NCBI GenBank assembly: GCA_026418015.1
Contig: JAOACE010000009.1
Location: forward strand, 219,087-283,086
Origin: Leptospiraceae bacterium
GTDB taxonomy: Bacteria; Spirochaetota; Leptospiria; Leptospirales; Leptonemataceae
Direction of reading: 5' to 3'
Length of the DNA: 64,000 nucleotides
The translations under genes were made by a program, and so were the position numbers. Position 1 is the first letter of the stretch, and the number at the start of each line of letters is the position of its first letter. A model generated the notes under the pieces. The model did no database searches. It worked only from the letters and a program-made list of their open reading frames with translations, and had not been told where the DNA came from. Positions 1 to 8,140 of the stretch are shown here, in pieces.

Positions 1-405
1 ATCATATTTAAAAGCTAATACACAAACAAATCGAGCAGTTCTTAGATAATCTGCTACGTTTTTTATTTTTTCCAGTAAATAAAGATTTCTTTCGTTATCT
101 GTAAAACCTTCTTTTCCATAGCGAGCACTGTATACGCCTGGTTCTTTGTTTAAAGCATCCACTTCTAAACCAGAATCATCCGCTATCGTAGGAATCTGAG
201 CAATAGAAAAAAAAGCTTCTACTTTTAGTTTGGCATTTTCTTCGAAGGTCTTTCCTGTTTCTACAACATTTATCGAAATGCCCAGTTCCTCAGGTGTTCG
301 AACTGGTATGGAATATGGCTCTAACAGTTGACGTAGTTCTATGATCTTATGAAGATTATTACTTGCAATCAAAATCCCTTTTTGTCTTAATTCAATAATA
401 TTCAT
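1..405 (-). CDS. rdgB: XTP/dITP (non-canonical purine NTP) pyrophosphatase RdgB/HAM1, partial
   Basis: This gene runs off the left edge and is absent from the ORF track. I translated it from the ATG at 403-405 on the minus strand. It starts MNIIELRQKGILIASNN with the family's SNN-x-x-K-x-x-E substrate motif, and further in has the conserved ADDSGLEVDAL and PGVYSARYG blocks. RdgB hydrolyses deaminated purine nucleotides (XTP, dITP) to monophosphates and pyrophosphate, which keeps them out of DNA. About 135 residues are visible of a protein normally near 190-200, so only the C-terminus is missing. The motifs leave little doubt about the family. No obvious Shine-Dalgarno sequence precedes the start. 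Confidence 0.93.
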   Translation of the reverse strand, partial: MNIIELRQKGILIASNNLHKIIELRQLLEPYSIPVRTPEELGISINVVETGKTFEENAKLKVEAFFSIAQIPTIADDSGLEVDALNKEPGVYSARYGKEGFTDNERNLYLLEKIKNVADYLRTARFVCVLAFKYD

Positions 406-560
406 AGTAATAGAATTAAATCCTACTAAGTTTTTGTAAACCAAAAAATCAGAGGAAAATTGATGATTCTTTGATAAACTATATAAACAAAATTTAAGAT
501 GAGTCAAAACATTGAACTTCAAAGAAATAAAGATAAATTTTTTTATAAATTATATATAAT

Positions 561-593
561 ACATCTATTCGTTTGAACCAAAAGAATAGATGT
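561..593. promoter_or_regulatory. Perfect 10-bp inverted repeat just downstream of a TATAAT
   Basis: ACATCTATTC and GAATAGATGT are perfect inverted repeats separated by 13 bases. They lie directly after TATAAT (555-560), upstream of the DUF1564-like gene. The position fits an operator or a 5'-UTR hairpin; which of these is unknown. No good -35 box is visible. Confidence 0.35.
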
Positions 594-670
594 TGATTAG
601 TATTAAAAAAATAAAAATCTTCGATAGATTTTTTTCTAAGAAATTCACCCAAAAGGGCATTATCTATTAT

Positions 671-1189
671 ATGAGGCAAGATAATTATATAACACATCAA
701 TATCATCCAGTTTGTATTAATTTAGAGCCAATTCATTTTGAATTTTTAGCAGAAATTGCAATGACACAATTTGATGGCAACTACTCCAATACAATCTATT
801 ATCTTTTGAATCGATATCTAAATCAACTTTACGAAATAAGAATTACCCCCATAAAACGAACAGAAACAGCCAGTTATCAGCCAAAAACCCTAAGATATCG
901 AAGAAAGGTGATCAAAATGAACCCCGTATTGTGGAGTAAACTTTTCGAGATGCGGCATTTTATCGGTTATTCTATCAGTGCACTGATTCGCATCCTTCTA
1001 GACTGGGAGATGCAGCAACAAGGATACGACATAATTCCTTTGATTCCCATGCCAAATATAAATTTAAATGATACAACTTCTGTTTCTGTTAGCACACCAG
1101 AAAGACATATTAATAATTATTATTATCTAAAACAAGGTTTCTATGATCCAAGAGAAATTTTTTGTATTTTTTTGGATGAATTTCATTGA
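671..1189 (+). CDS. DUF1564-like/ribbon-helix-helix-like family protein, paralogue 1
   Basis: The protein has 172 residues from the ATG at 671. I prefer this to the track start at 590 because both other family members in the window start with the same M-R-x-x-N/Q-Y/F pattern. Recognisable blocks are an N-terminal N-L-E-P-x-H-F-E-F-L segment, a Y-L-L-N-R-Y-L helix, the basic linker TYQP-K/R-T and a C-terminal MNPVLWSKL-(x)-GYSISALIRI-(x)-WEMQ helix pair. The architecture recalls the DUF1564 proteins that are multicopy in Leptospira, and the GYSISALIRI segment looks like an RHH/HTH DNA-binding helix; both are inference. The function is unknown. There is no Shine-Dalgarno close to the start. It sits at the left edge of the first R-M island, and paralogues lie in the second. 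Confidence 0.7.
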   Translation: MRQDNYITHQYHPVCINLEPIHFEFLAEIAMTQFDGNYSNTIYYLLNRYLNQLYEIRITPIKRTETASYQPKTLRYRRKVIKMNPVLWSKLFEMRHFIGYSISALIRILLDWEMQQQGYDIIPLIPMPNINLNDTTSVSVSTPERHINNYYYLKQGFYDPREIFCIFLDEFH

Positions 1190-1332
1190 TAGTATCATAG
1201 ATTTATAAAATTTATTTCTTATTTTATTCTATTTTGTCTTATTTTCTTTTTTTTTGCAAATCCACTATTATAAATATTTTATTTCTTTTTTTTGATTTCA
1301 CAAAACATTAAAATAAATCATCGCAAAAAAGC

Positions 1333-1440
1333 TTATTCTTTTAAAAATTCCTCTTGCGAAATACCAAAGAAGCTTTCGAAAAATGCTTGAAGTTTTTGTA
1401 ATACAGTTTCTTGTTTTTTTGCACGTTCTCCATCAGAAGA
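1333..1440 (-). pseudogene. C-terminal remnant of an unidentified gene
   Basis: In one minus-strand frame this stretch reads ...SDGERAKKQETVLQKL... and ends ...EEFLKE followed by a stop. Upstream, a TGA closes the frame and there is no start codon. The amino-acid composition looks like a real helical C-terminus and not like random intergenic sequence, so it may be the tail of a deleted gene. I do not recognise the parent. The rest of 1190-1510 is A+T-rich with nothing else I can support. Confidence 0.3.
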
Positions 1441-1510
1441 AAATCAAGACACAGGAGGAAGAATCTTCGGAAATTTTGTGCTTCGTGTTTCTATGTATCT
1501 CCTCTACTTT

Positions 1511-4459
1511 TTAAAATTTTACTTTTATTTTATTTTCAAACTCATTAAAACTATCAAACCAGTAATTTTTGTATTTTTCAGGAATAGAAGCAATGTTGTT
1601 CGTTTTTAAAAATAGTTTTGTTTGAACTTTATAATTGTTATAAAAAAAATCTTTATTTTCTTTATATCCATTTTCGAACATCCTTGAATATCCATCAATT
1701 TTCCTATAACCATCCGTATGTTCGGTTCCTTTAGGATCTATAAAAAGAATTGTATATTCATTCTCTTTTTTTAGCCAGAAAATAAAATCTGGTTTAAACT
1801 TATCAATTCTATTGGTCTTCGGATTATAATAAGGAATATAAACCTCGTCAATGGTTTCGTCAATCTTAGAGAAAAACCACCAGTCATACTGTTTAAAAAA
1901 ATGATTTTCGTTTTGTAAATATCTTTCTAATTCGTTGATAAAATCTACTTCGCTTTTATGTTTTATAATATGTTGGATATAGTCCACTCTTTCGGAATCT
2001 GTTAATGCAACTGGTATGTAGTAATGGTTTAAAATCAATTTGATTTTGAGTTTTTCGTATGCATTATAAATTGTTTCTTCTTCTTTAACAAAATTCGATT
2101 CAATTTCTTTTATTTTACTTTTATACTCCTCTCTGCTGATTTTCCCTTGATCAAATTTTTCGTCCAATTCTTTTTCTATTGCTTTCTTAACTTTTTCTAT
2201 TTTTTCTTTTAACGAATTTAACTTATCCTGTGTAATGTGGATTCTCTTAAAATGAATAATTTCTTCCTCGAGTTTTTTAAATGTCTCAAATTCTTTCGCT
2301 TTATTCGAAAAATGTTTAAATATATTTTTCAATAAAAATTCTGGATTATTGATTTCTATTTGCTCATTAGTTACAATAAAATAATCATTTTTATGTCCAT
2401 TAAAAGCTTCTTTTATTTTATTTAATACTCTTACATCGCAGTCATATTTAATCAATGCTACTTTTTCTCCAATATAATTAAAATAATCTCTTACCATTTT
2501 GTAATCATCAGCATTGATTGGGAATTTTACAACATCACTTTCTTCTATAATGATTTTGTCTGAATCGCGATAAACTGGAATAAGTAAGTCTTTGTCTTTA
2601 ACTTCAGGATTGATTTCGAACAAATCACCAAGACAAACTTCTGGCTTTTCTTGTTTTAATGTTTCTACTACTTCTCTTAGGTTATCAGCTTTTGTTCCGA
2701 AAACAAATAAACTTTCAAGCGGATCAATACGTTCTTTTATTTTTTCAAAAATATCTTTATGGATTTCAAGATTGTTATAAAGATAAACTGCTCTTCTTCT
2801 TTTATTAGAAAGTGGTTCAATTCTTACTCCGCGACCTATTGACTGCAAGACAAATTTTTTAGCATTATTTCCTTTTCCAATGTTGATAAACAAAATAATA
2901 TTGGGACGATTGCTATCCCATCCTTCGTAGAAAGAACGCGAACCCATTAATATCGAAATATCTTGGTTATCATTGATGTTTTTAAAGATACTTTCGTTAT
3001 CAAACTTTTCGTTTATTTCGTATCCTATTAGTTTATTTTTTATCCATTCTGTAATGTCTCCAATTTTCATTAATGCAAATGGCCTGTCGGAAGTTGCAAG
3101 TTTAAATATCAACTCTTGTTTATTAGAAGGAATTTTTAGGACTTCTATTTTACCTGGGGTTTTTGAATTAAAAACATAAAAAAGTACATCATTAAAAGTG
3201 ATGGTTTCAATTATGTTTATGATGCTATGATCAATTTTTTCTTCCTCGAATTCATATTTTGCATTATCAGAAGAGAATTCATTTTTAAGTTCTTCTTTAG
3301 CTTTTTTTAATAAATTATTATCCCCCTTATTGGTTGCTATCTTTTCTATTTCTTTGAAAAATAATTCTAAATCCGAATCTTCGGTGTTTACAGAATTAAC
3401 TAACGTTAAAAGCAATGGTCTGTGATACAATTTGCTATTAATAGATTTTAAACCTTCATATTGCTTGTTGATGGCTGTTTGTAAAATAAATATTTTCAAA
3501 AGTATTTTTTGTTTTTCTGTATCTATAACATTATCTCTGTTTTCTAATGCTTTAATGTTTTCCTTTGAAATATAAATATGTTTTCCGTATCCTGACTCAA
3601 TAAAACGGGCAAGGTTAAAGTTGTAAACACAGGTTGCATAATCTCTCTCATCGGTAAAAGTGGCAGAAAAATTAAAGATAAAACCATTACGACTAAGAAT
3701 AGAGTAAAATGTTTGTCTTTTGCTGTCTTCTCGGTCTCCTTTATGGGCTTCATCTAAAAGAATATACCAATTGCCATTGTTATCGTAGTTTTTGTAATTT
3801 ACAATTTTATCTTTTTGCTCATCGGATATTAAATCGCTTCTATAGTAATAAACATCTATTGCATTTCTAAATTTTAAAGTCGAATTTTGCTTATATGAAG
3901 CATATTGTTTTAAATCAATTAAATTAATTGTGATATTATGGCCAGCATTGTTAAATTCGTCTACATGCTTTTTGAATTGTTCAATCAAATCTTCACGATA
4001 GGTTAAAAACAAAATATCTTTTTTAGGAATTTTATTATTTTGCACCAAATATCCAAGTAGTTCAATTAATTTTACAATAACAATTGTTTTGCCCGATCCA
4101 GTTGCCATCCAAAAACTCATGCGATTGATAAAACATTCAAAAGATATTTTATCATCATTAATTGGATAATCTTTATCGTATTCCAGCAGGTATTTTAAGG
4201 TTTTGCTTTCTTTCTTTATATTGTAGCTTAAATCTTCCATTAAACCATTGATTTGATAATGCTTGTAAAAATCAGATTTATTTTCTTTGTATTGTTCATA
4301 ATAAAGATATAACGCTTTTAATGCATTTTCCAAAGCTTTTTGTTGATAGTCAAAAAGCGATTTTTCTTTTGAAAATTCTTTAAAATCTACTACTAGCCAA
4401 TCAGCTGGTAGATTGTTTAAGTTAAAGTTTTCTACTATGTTTTGAAGGTATAGGTTCAT
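1511..4459 (-). CDS. res: Type III restriction enzyme Res subunit (superfamily 2 helicase + PD-(D/E)XK nuclease)
   Basis: The 982-residue protein shows superfamily 2 helicase motifs in order: ATGSGKT (Walker A, about residue 119), DEAH (about 237), SAT (about 265) and QSIGRGVR (motif VI). Near the C-terminus, FKPDFIFW followed by LFIDPKG matches the PD-(D/E)XK endonuclease motif of Res proteins. Type III Res translocates on DNA and cuts only in complex with Mod. The Mod gene lies upstream on the same strand, but about 3.6 kb of accessory genes separates them. An AAGGA Shine-Dalgarno lies just before the ATG, 13 bp after the DUF4411 gene. All core motifs look intact. The helicase-nuclease architecture is near certain; type III is inferred from the Mod partner. 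Confidence 0.9.
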   Translation of the reverse strand: MNLYLQNIVENFNLNNLPADWLVVDFKEFSKEKSLFDYQQKALENALKALYLYYEQYKENKSDFYKHYQINGLMEDLSYNIKKESKTLKYLLEYDKDYPINDDKISFECFINRMSFWMATGSGKTIVIVKLIELLGYLVQNNKIPKKDILFLTYREDLIEQFKKHVDEFNNAGHNITINLIDLKQYASYKQNSTLKFRNAIDVYYYRSDLISDEQKDKIVNYKNYDNNGNWYILLDEAHKGDREDSKRQTFYSILSRNGFIFNFSATFTDERDYATCVYNFNLARFIESGYGKHIYISKENIKALENRDNVIDTEKQKILLKIFILQTAINKQYEGLKSINSKLYHRPLLLTLVNSVNTEDSDLELFFKEIEKIATNKGDNNLLKKAKEELKNEFSSDNAKYEFEEEKIDHSIINIIETITFNDVLFYVFNSKTPGKIEVLKIPSNKQELIFKLATSDRPFALMKIGDITEWIKNKLIGYEINEKFDNESIFKNINDNQDISILMGSRSFYEGWDSNRPNIILFINIGKGNNAKKFVLQSIGRGVRIEPLSNKRRRAVYLYNNLEIHKDIFEKIKERIDPLESLFVFGTKADNLREVVETLKQEKPEVCLGDLFEINPEVKDKDLLIPVYRDSDKIIIEESDVVKFPINADDYKMVRDYFNYIGEKVALIKYDCDVRVLNKIKEAFNGHKNDYFIVTNEQIEINNPEFLLKNIFKHFSNKAKEFETFKKLEEEIIHFKRIHITQDKLNSLKEKIEKVKKAIEKELDEKFDQGKISREEYKSKIKEIESNFVKEEETIYNAYEKLKIKLILNHYYIPVALTDSERVDYIQHIIKHKSEVDFINELERYLQNENHFFKQYDWWFFSKIDETIDEVYIPYYNPKTNRIDKFKPDFIFWLKKENEYTILFIDPKGTEHTDGYRKIDGYSRMFENGYKENKDFFYNNYKVQTKLFLKTNNIASIPEKYKNYWFDSFNEFENKIKVKF

Positions 4460-4472
4460 AGTTTTGTCCTTT

Positions 4473-4979
4473 TTAAAATTTAAAATTCAAGTTTTTTAGC
4501 ATTTGAAACAAATCGCAGTATTTTATATTAAATGCTTTACAAACATTTGGTATTGGAATTTTTCGTTTTATTTGGTAATTTTCTTTTTCAAATGTTACTA
4601 TTACATACTTATCTATGTCTGTTAAAGCTAAAGATATTAACCAAGCATCAGCATTATTTTCCTTCATAAATTCTTCTATTGCATTCTTCGAATATTGATT
4701 TCTTTGACTATCGGCCCATTGCATAAGTATGGCATATTGTTGTAAAACTTTATCAGATGTTGTATCAATAAAACAATTCGAAAAATCTTTAGTAGCCCAT
4801 TCTTTTAACTTATCATCTCCTTTCTTTAGTTCATTCAATACTTTATCAATACTTGCAATGATTTCTTTCTTACCTTGTTCAACTAAAAAATCCCAAAAAC
4901 TATTTCCAAAATCAAAATTATAATAAGTTCTTAAAGCTGTTATAAAAATATTAGCATCAATCAAATATTGTAAACTCAT
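4473..4979 (-). CDS. DUF4411 family PIN-like protein (putative toxin)
   Basis: The 168-residue protein begins YLIDANIFI, the N-terminal acidic motif of PIN-like ribonucleases. It later has NADAWLISLAL, which carries a second acidic residue, and VTFEKEN. This pattern and length match DUF4411 proteins, PIN-fold relatives usually encoded next to an ImmA/IrrE metallopeptidase in a toxin-antitoxin-like pair. The start overlaps the stop of the ImmA gene by ATGA (4976-4979), showing translational coupling. The predicted activity is RNA cleavage; the target is unknown. It is the third accessory cassette between mod and res. Confidence 0.8.
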   Translation of the reverse strand: MSLQYLIDANIFITALRTYYNFDFGNSFWDFLVEQGKKEIIASIDKVLNELKKGDDKLKEWATKDFSNCFIDTTSDKVLQQYAILMQWADSQRNQYSKNAIEEFMKENNADAWLISLALTDIDKYVIVTFEKENYQIKRKIPIPNVCKAFNIKYCDLFQMLKNLNFKF

Positions 4980-6094
4980 AATATTCTACTCGTTAAATTA
5001 GAAAAGGTTTTAATATTTAGGTTTGTAACTAACAGTGCATCTCTAAAAGAGATAGTATTGCTTTCTATTGCAGATTTTAAAATTCTTAAAAATCTGGAAC
5101 TTAACCGATTTTTTTCTGTATCATAAAAATTTCCACCTTTGCTTAAAGGTGTATTATATTCAGTTTTTTCAAAATTTTGTAGAAATTCAAAAAATGATTT
5201 TTTATCAATTAAATTTAAATCCAGCAACCTTCTGGCGATAACAATTTGACTTACTTTAAAGGTTTTAGCAAGTTCTTCGTAATCTTGCTTTTTCTGAAAA
5301 AGGTTTGTTAATTCTTTTTCTGGCACCAAAAATTCTGCTGTACATTTATCACAAAACTTTTCTATTTCATTATCGGCTGATTGAAAGTTCCGTAAATCAA
5401 AAGAAGCACTTTGTCCTATGAGTAAATGAACAACTTCGTGAATAAGTGTAAATATTTTTGCTGATAATGCATCATTATTGTTTATAAAGACAACTGGAGC
5501 AATTTCATCGTATAAAACAAAACCTCTAAATTCCTCCACATTCAATTTTCTATGAGTGTTATTTCCCACAATTCCATTTAATAAAACTATTATCCCTTTT
5601 TCCTCAGCTTTGCTAACAAGATATTTTAATGCATCTTTCCAGGTATTTTGTGAATTAGCCCAACCTTCATTAATATCAAATATTTTTTTTAACTCTTCTA
5701 TAATAGCATTTAAATCGTAATTATTTTTATATTTTCCGCAAAACTCTATTTTAGTATTTCCCCATTCTAATAAAATTTCCTTTGACCATTCTTGAATTTT
5801 TTGAGCAAATTTTATGGTATCTAATAATTCTTCCGATGGTATAAAATCATTTTCCTTTATAGTTCGGTAGTGTGGTATTGGTAAATCATATTTTGGTAAT
5901 TTCTCCAAAAAGAAATACCCAAATGGAACATTAAATCGTTTAGAAAGTTCTACTAATTGTTTATATGTAGGATAATCTTCGCCAGATATCCATTTATCAA
6001 GTTTAGAAAATTTATTTTTACAATTATAGTAAGCATTAGGCTTTAATTCTTTAAGTTCAAGTAAAATTTTTTTATTTATGTTTTTTACTTTCAT
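4976..6094 (-). CDS. XRE-type HTH + ImmA/IrrE metallopeptidase (putative antitoxin/regulator of DUF4411)
   Basis: The 372-residue protein has an N-terminal helix-turn-helix-like region (FSKLDKWISGEDYPTYKQL; FNVPFGYFF), typical of XRE-ImmA fusions. A zinc-protease domain carries HEVVHLL (HExxH, about residue 218), followed by a downstream glutamate region (FCDKCTAEFLVP). Such proteins cleave repressors or act as the antitoxin partner of DUF4411 proteins. The gene starts directly after a copied Mod tail (TGA, two bases, ATG) and overlaps the DUF4411 gene by ATGA. Residues about 310-320 (NTPLSKGGNF) come from a small palindromic repeat inserted in frame (CACCTTT-GCTT-AAAGGTG). Confidence 0.85.
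   Translation of the reverse strand: MKVKNINKKILLELKELKPNAYYNCKNKFSKLDKWISGEDYPTYKQLVELSKRFNVPFGYFFLEKLPKYDLPIPHYRTIKENDFIPSEELLDTIKFAQKIQEWSKEILLEWGNTKIEFCGKYKNNYDLNAIIEELKKIFDINEGWANSQNTWKDALKYLVSKAEEKGIIVLLNGIVGNNTHRKLNVEEFRGFVLYDEIAPVVFINNNDALSAKIFTLIHEVVHLLIGQSASFDLRNFQSADNEIEKFCDKCTAEFLVPEKELTNLFQKKQDYEELAKTFKVSQIVIARRLLDLNLIDKKSFFEFLQNFEKTEYNTPLSKGGNFYDTEKNRLSSRFLRILKSAIESNTISFRDALLVTNLNIKTFSNLTSRIL
5134..5151. repeat. Palindromic repeat inserted in the ImmA coding sequence
   Basis: CACCTTT-GCTT-AAAGGTG is a perfect 7-bp hairpin. It encodes the NTPLSKGG peptide in the ImmA/IrrE protein and resembles the TPL-x-x-L-x-EG peptide repeats of the neighbouring Mod gene, so it is probably a diverged member of the same dispersed element family. 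Confidence 0.5.
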
Positions 6095-6095
6095 C

Positions 6096-6148
6096 TCACT
6101 CCCACCAAATTAGCGGATTAATGAATTTATAGTCAAAATCTTTTTCTA
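6096..6148 (-). repeat. Copy of the Mod 3' tail (third copy)
   Basis: The minus strand encodes DFDYKFINPLIWWE and a stop, then the ImmA ATG follows after two bases. The stretch CCGCTAATTTGGTGGGAGTGA is identical to the true 3' end of mod at 8097. Nothing else of mod is present; the AlbA gene stops immediately upstream. I read it as a recombination scar marking a cassette junction. Confidence 0.8.
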
Positions 6149-6153
6149 CCCTT

Positions 6154-7311
6154 TCATTCCGTTTTTCTCGGTATTTTAATGACAAATTCGTTTTCTGTAT
6201 TTTCAAACCCAACATCTTCATTTAAGTGTTCTTTGACTAATTTAATTATTCTTCTTACACCACTTCCCAAATCGGTAACCATTTTCATTTTCAAAAGCAT
6301 ATTGTAGATGGTTGGATTTCTTAATACATGAGAGCCACCTACTTTTATGCTTTCAACTGTTACTGTATTAGGTAGTCTACCAGGGCTATGAATTTCCACT
6401 CTATTGGTAAAAATTAAAACTCGTATTGGAGCGTTGATTGTATAATCTCTATGAGCAATAGCATTTACAATGGCTTCTCTTAAAGCAGTGAGCGGAATTT
6501 CATATTCTGATTCTGGTTGAAAATCTTTTATTCTATGTTTATTGCGAAGGGATAATTTGAAAAAAATTTCAACGCTCTGAATTATATCAAAAATTTTTCC
6601 TGTTAGATTTTTAGTTTCTAAGGTTGTTTCTCCAATATCGTTCCCTTGAATGATTGCACAAATTATTCGGGACTGACCAATAAATTTTTGTGGTTCATAA
6701 CCAAAAAATAATATTCCCGTAAGAGTGGGGATTAAACTCTCTTTTTCTATCAAATGAAAATTATTAAGATAATTTATAATTTCTTCCTCGTCATTTGTTT
6801 CAATTTCCAGGTAATTTTTGAGAAAAAATTTAAAAGCTGAAATATCCAAATCAATAAATTTAGCGTTATTTACAGGCAATTCATCATAAAATAAACTTCG
6901 TGTTGATTGGAATATTCTCAATAATTCTTCTCTTGTTGCTTGCGGACAACGATTTGATGCCCTTACGTAGTATTGTCCCGCCTTTGTTTTATATGGTCTT
7001 TGAGTTCCTTTCTCAACATTGACAATTACAACATTTTTTCCTTCAATACTTATTGATTCTTGTAGAATCATCACGGGTGGTTCGCAACGATAAAGTGCAA
7101 TATCGTCCATCCTTAACATTACCTTGTCAATATCTGAAACACCCATGATTTTTGCTGAATCATCCACTCCAATCAATATCTTACCACCATCGGTATTGGC
7201 AAAGCATACAATAGTTTTTGAAAAGTCTTCGTTGTTTTCTTCCTCCAGCTTAAATTCAAGGTGATATCCTTCGCCTTTATTTAATATTTCTAAAAATTCC
7301 TTGCTATTCAT
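6154..7311 (-). CDS. AlbA_2 (Schlafen-like) domain / GHKL-ATPase-like regulator (RecG-related family)
   Basis: The 385-residue protein starts with an AlbA_2 domain (YHLEFKLEE, then FANTDGGKILIGVDD, about residues 15-125). The C-terminal part is the conserved LREAIVNAIAHRDY and LGSGVRRI region that annotators call ATP-binding, HATPase_c_4 or RecG-like. Family members are usually annotated as transcriptional regulators. They are common in defence islands, but their role is poorly defined. The gene forms a single-gene cassette: it begins four bases after one copied Mod tail and ends just before another. A role in regulating or assisting the R-M operon is inference. Confidence 0.82.
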   Translation of the reverse strand: MNSKEFLEILNKGEGYHLEFKLEEENNEDFSKTIVCFANTDGGKILIGVDDSAKIMGVSDIDKVMLRMDDIALYRCEPPVMILQESISIEGKNVVIVNVEKGTQRPYKTKAGQYYVRASNRCPQATREELLRIFQSTRSLFYDELPVNNAKFIDLDISAFKFFLKNYLEIETNDEEEIINYLNNFHLIEKESLIPTLTGILFFGYEPQKFIGQSRIICAIIQGNDIGETTLETKNLTGKIFDIIQSVEIFFKLSLRNKHRIKDFQPESEYEIPLTALREAIVNAIAHRDYTINAPIRVLIFTNRVEIHSPGRLPNTVTVESIKVGGSHVLRNPTIYNMLLKMKMVTDLGSGVRRIIKLVKEHLNEDVGFENTENEFVIKIPRKTE

Positions 7312-7314
7312 AGA

Positions 7315-7367
7315 TCATTCCCACCAAATTAGCGGCTTAATGAATTTATAATCTAAATATTTTTTAT
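7315..7367 (-). repeat. Copy of the Mod 3' tail (second copy)
   Basis: The minus strand reads KKYLDYKFIKPLIWWE and a stop, ending a few bases before the ATG of the AlbA gene. It shares the CCGCTAATTTGGTGGGA core with the true Mod end (8097) and the copy at 6096, but differs at several positions. This suggests descent from a different mod allele. Confidence 0.8.
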
Positions 7368-7370
7368 TTA

Positions 7371-7773
7371 TTAACTTATTCCCATTTCTTTGAATTTATT
7401 TATTACAAATTGTTTGACTTTTTCGCAAATTTCAATCGCCTCTTTTGCTTCTTCTTAAAGAAGGAAAATAAAATTCTTCGGGATATCTTATTTCAACAGC
7501 ATATCTTGTAAGTTTGTTAGCCATCATATCATAAAGGGAATTAAATTCTTTATTATCTTCAATACATAGTTCGATTAATAATGCAATATCATGAGTTTTT
7601 CCAAAAGGTTTATCAATAAATGAAAGATAAGCCTTTAAATATTTTTCTACACATTGTTGTGCATGAAAACATATAGCATCTGTTGCAGGATTTTCGGTTA
7701 AAATCTCATCTTTTGCAATTTTTAAATCATTTTCTGCTTTCAATATCCATTTTTCAATTTTCTCTTTTTTCAT
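7371..7773 (-). pseudogene. HEPN-domain protein (COG2250-type), frameshifted near the C-terminus
   Basis: The ORF track stops at 7432 after YFPSLRRSKRGD. Removing one base at about 7455 restores PSLEEAKEAIEICEKV and a run to a stop at 7371-7373, which is the normal end of this family. The N-terminal part has the expected CFHAQQCVEKYLKAYL, FGKTHDIALL and YAVEIRYPEEF blocks. HEPN proteins of this kind are RNase toxins paired with an MNT antitoxin, here the overlapping upstream gene (ATGA, 7770-7773). The truncated product lacks its last helix, so toxin activity is doubtful. A sequencing error in an A/G-rich stretch cannot be excluded. Confidence 0.8.
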
Positions 7774-8093
7774 ATTGAGATACCTTCCTTAAGAGCATAA
7801 TAAGTAATTCTACCAACATCATCTTTGGATTCTTGTATTTCTTTTTCTGATTTTAAGATAATATCATTAGGTATTTTCAATTTAGCTAATTTTATTTTAA
7901 TCTTATCAATTATATCCCATTTTTTTTGAAAGCTCAAATCTTTATCAATAACCACAAAAAAGTCCCAATCACTATCTTCGCGGTAAGTTCCTTTTGCTCT
8001 ACTTCCAAAAAGATAAAATCCCTTTACTTCTACGTTATACTTTTTAAGCTCATCTATGGTGATTTGTTTTACGATTTCTGAAATGTTTTCCAT
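7770..8093 (-). CDS. MNT-type nucleotidyltransferase (HEPN antitoxin)
   Basis: The 107-residue minimal nucleotidyltransferase has FGSRAKGTYREDSDWDFFVV, the GS-x10-D-x-D signature of the Pol-beta superfamily. MNT antitoxins neutralise HEPN toxins, in characterised cases by AMPylating them. The start codon lies three bases after the Mod stop, and the stop overlaps the HEPN start by ATGA, so it is translated with the R-M operon. The catalytic residues look intact although its HEPN partner is frameshifted. It is the first accessory cassette between mod and res. Confidence 0.88.
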   Translation of the reverse strand: MENISEIVKQITIDELKKYNVEVKGFYLFGSRAKGTYREDSDWDFFVVIDKDLSFQKKWDIIDKIKIKLAKLKIPNDIILKSEKEIQESKDDVGRITYYALKEGISI

Positions 8094-8096
8094 ATC

Positions 8097-8140
8097 TCAC
8101 TCCCACCAAATTAGCGGCTTTATTAACCTATAATCCAAAT
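8097..8140 (-). repeat. Mod 3' tail (reference copy)
   Basis: This is the genuine end of mod (DLDYRLIKPLIWWE, stop). Close copies occur at 7315 and 6096, each just upstream of another gene's start. The identical core is CCGCTAATTTGGTGGGA. Confidence 0.85.

Noticed and set aside
590-671. Upstream start for the first DUF1564-like gene
   Set aside because: The first 27 residues have no counterpart in the paralogues and would be partly encoded by the inverted repeat; ATG 671 matches the family start.
6096-8140. Copied Mod tails as small genes
   Set aside because: They have no start codon and are fragments of 14-16 codons; the repeated identity to the Mod end explains them better.
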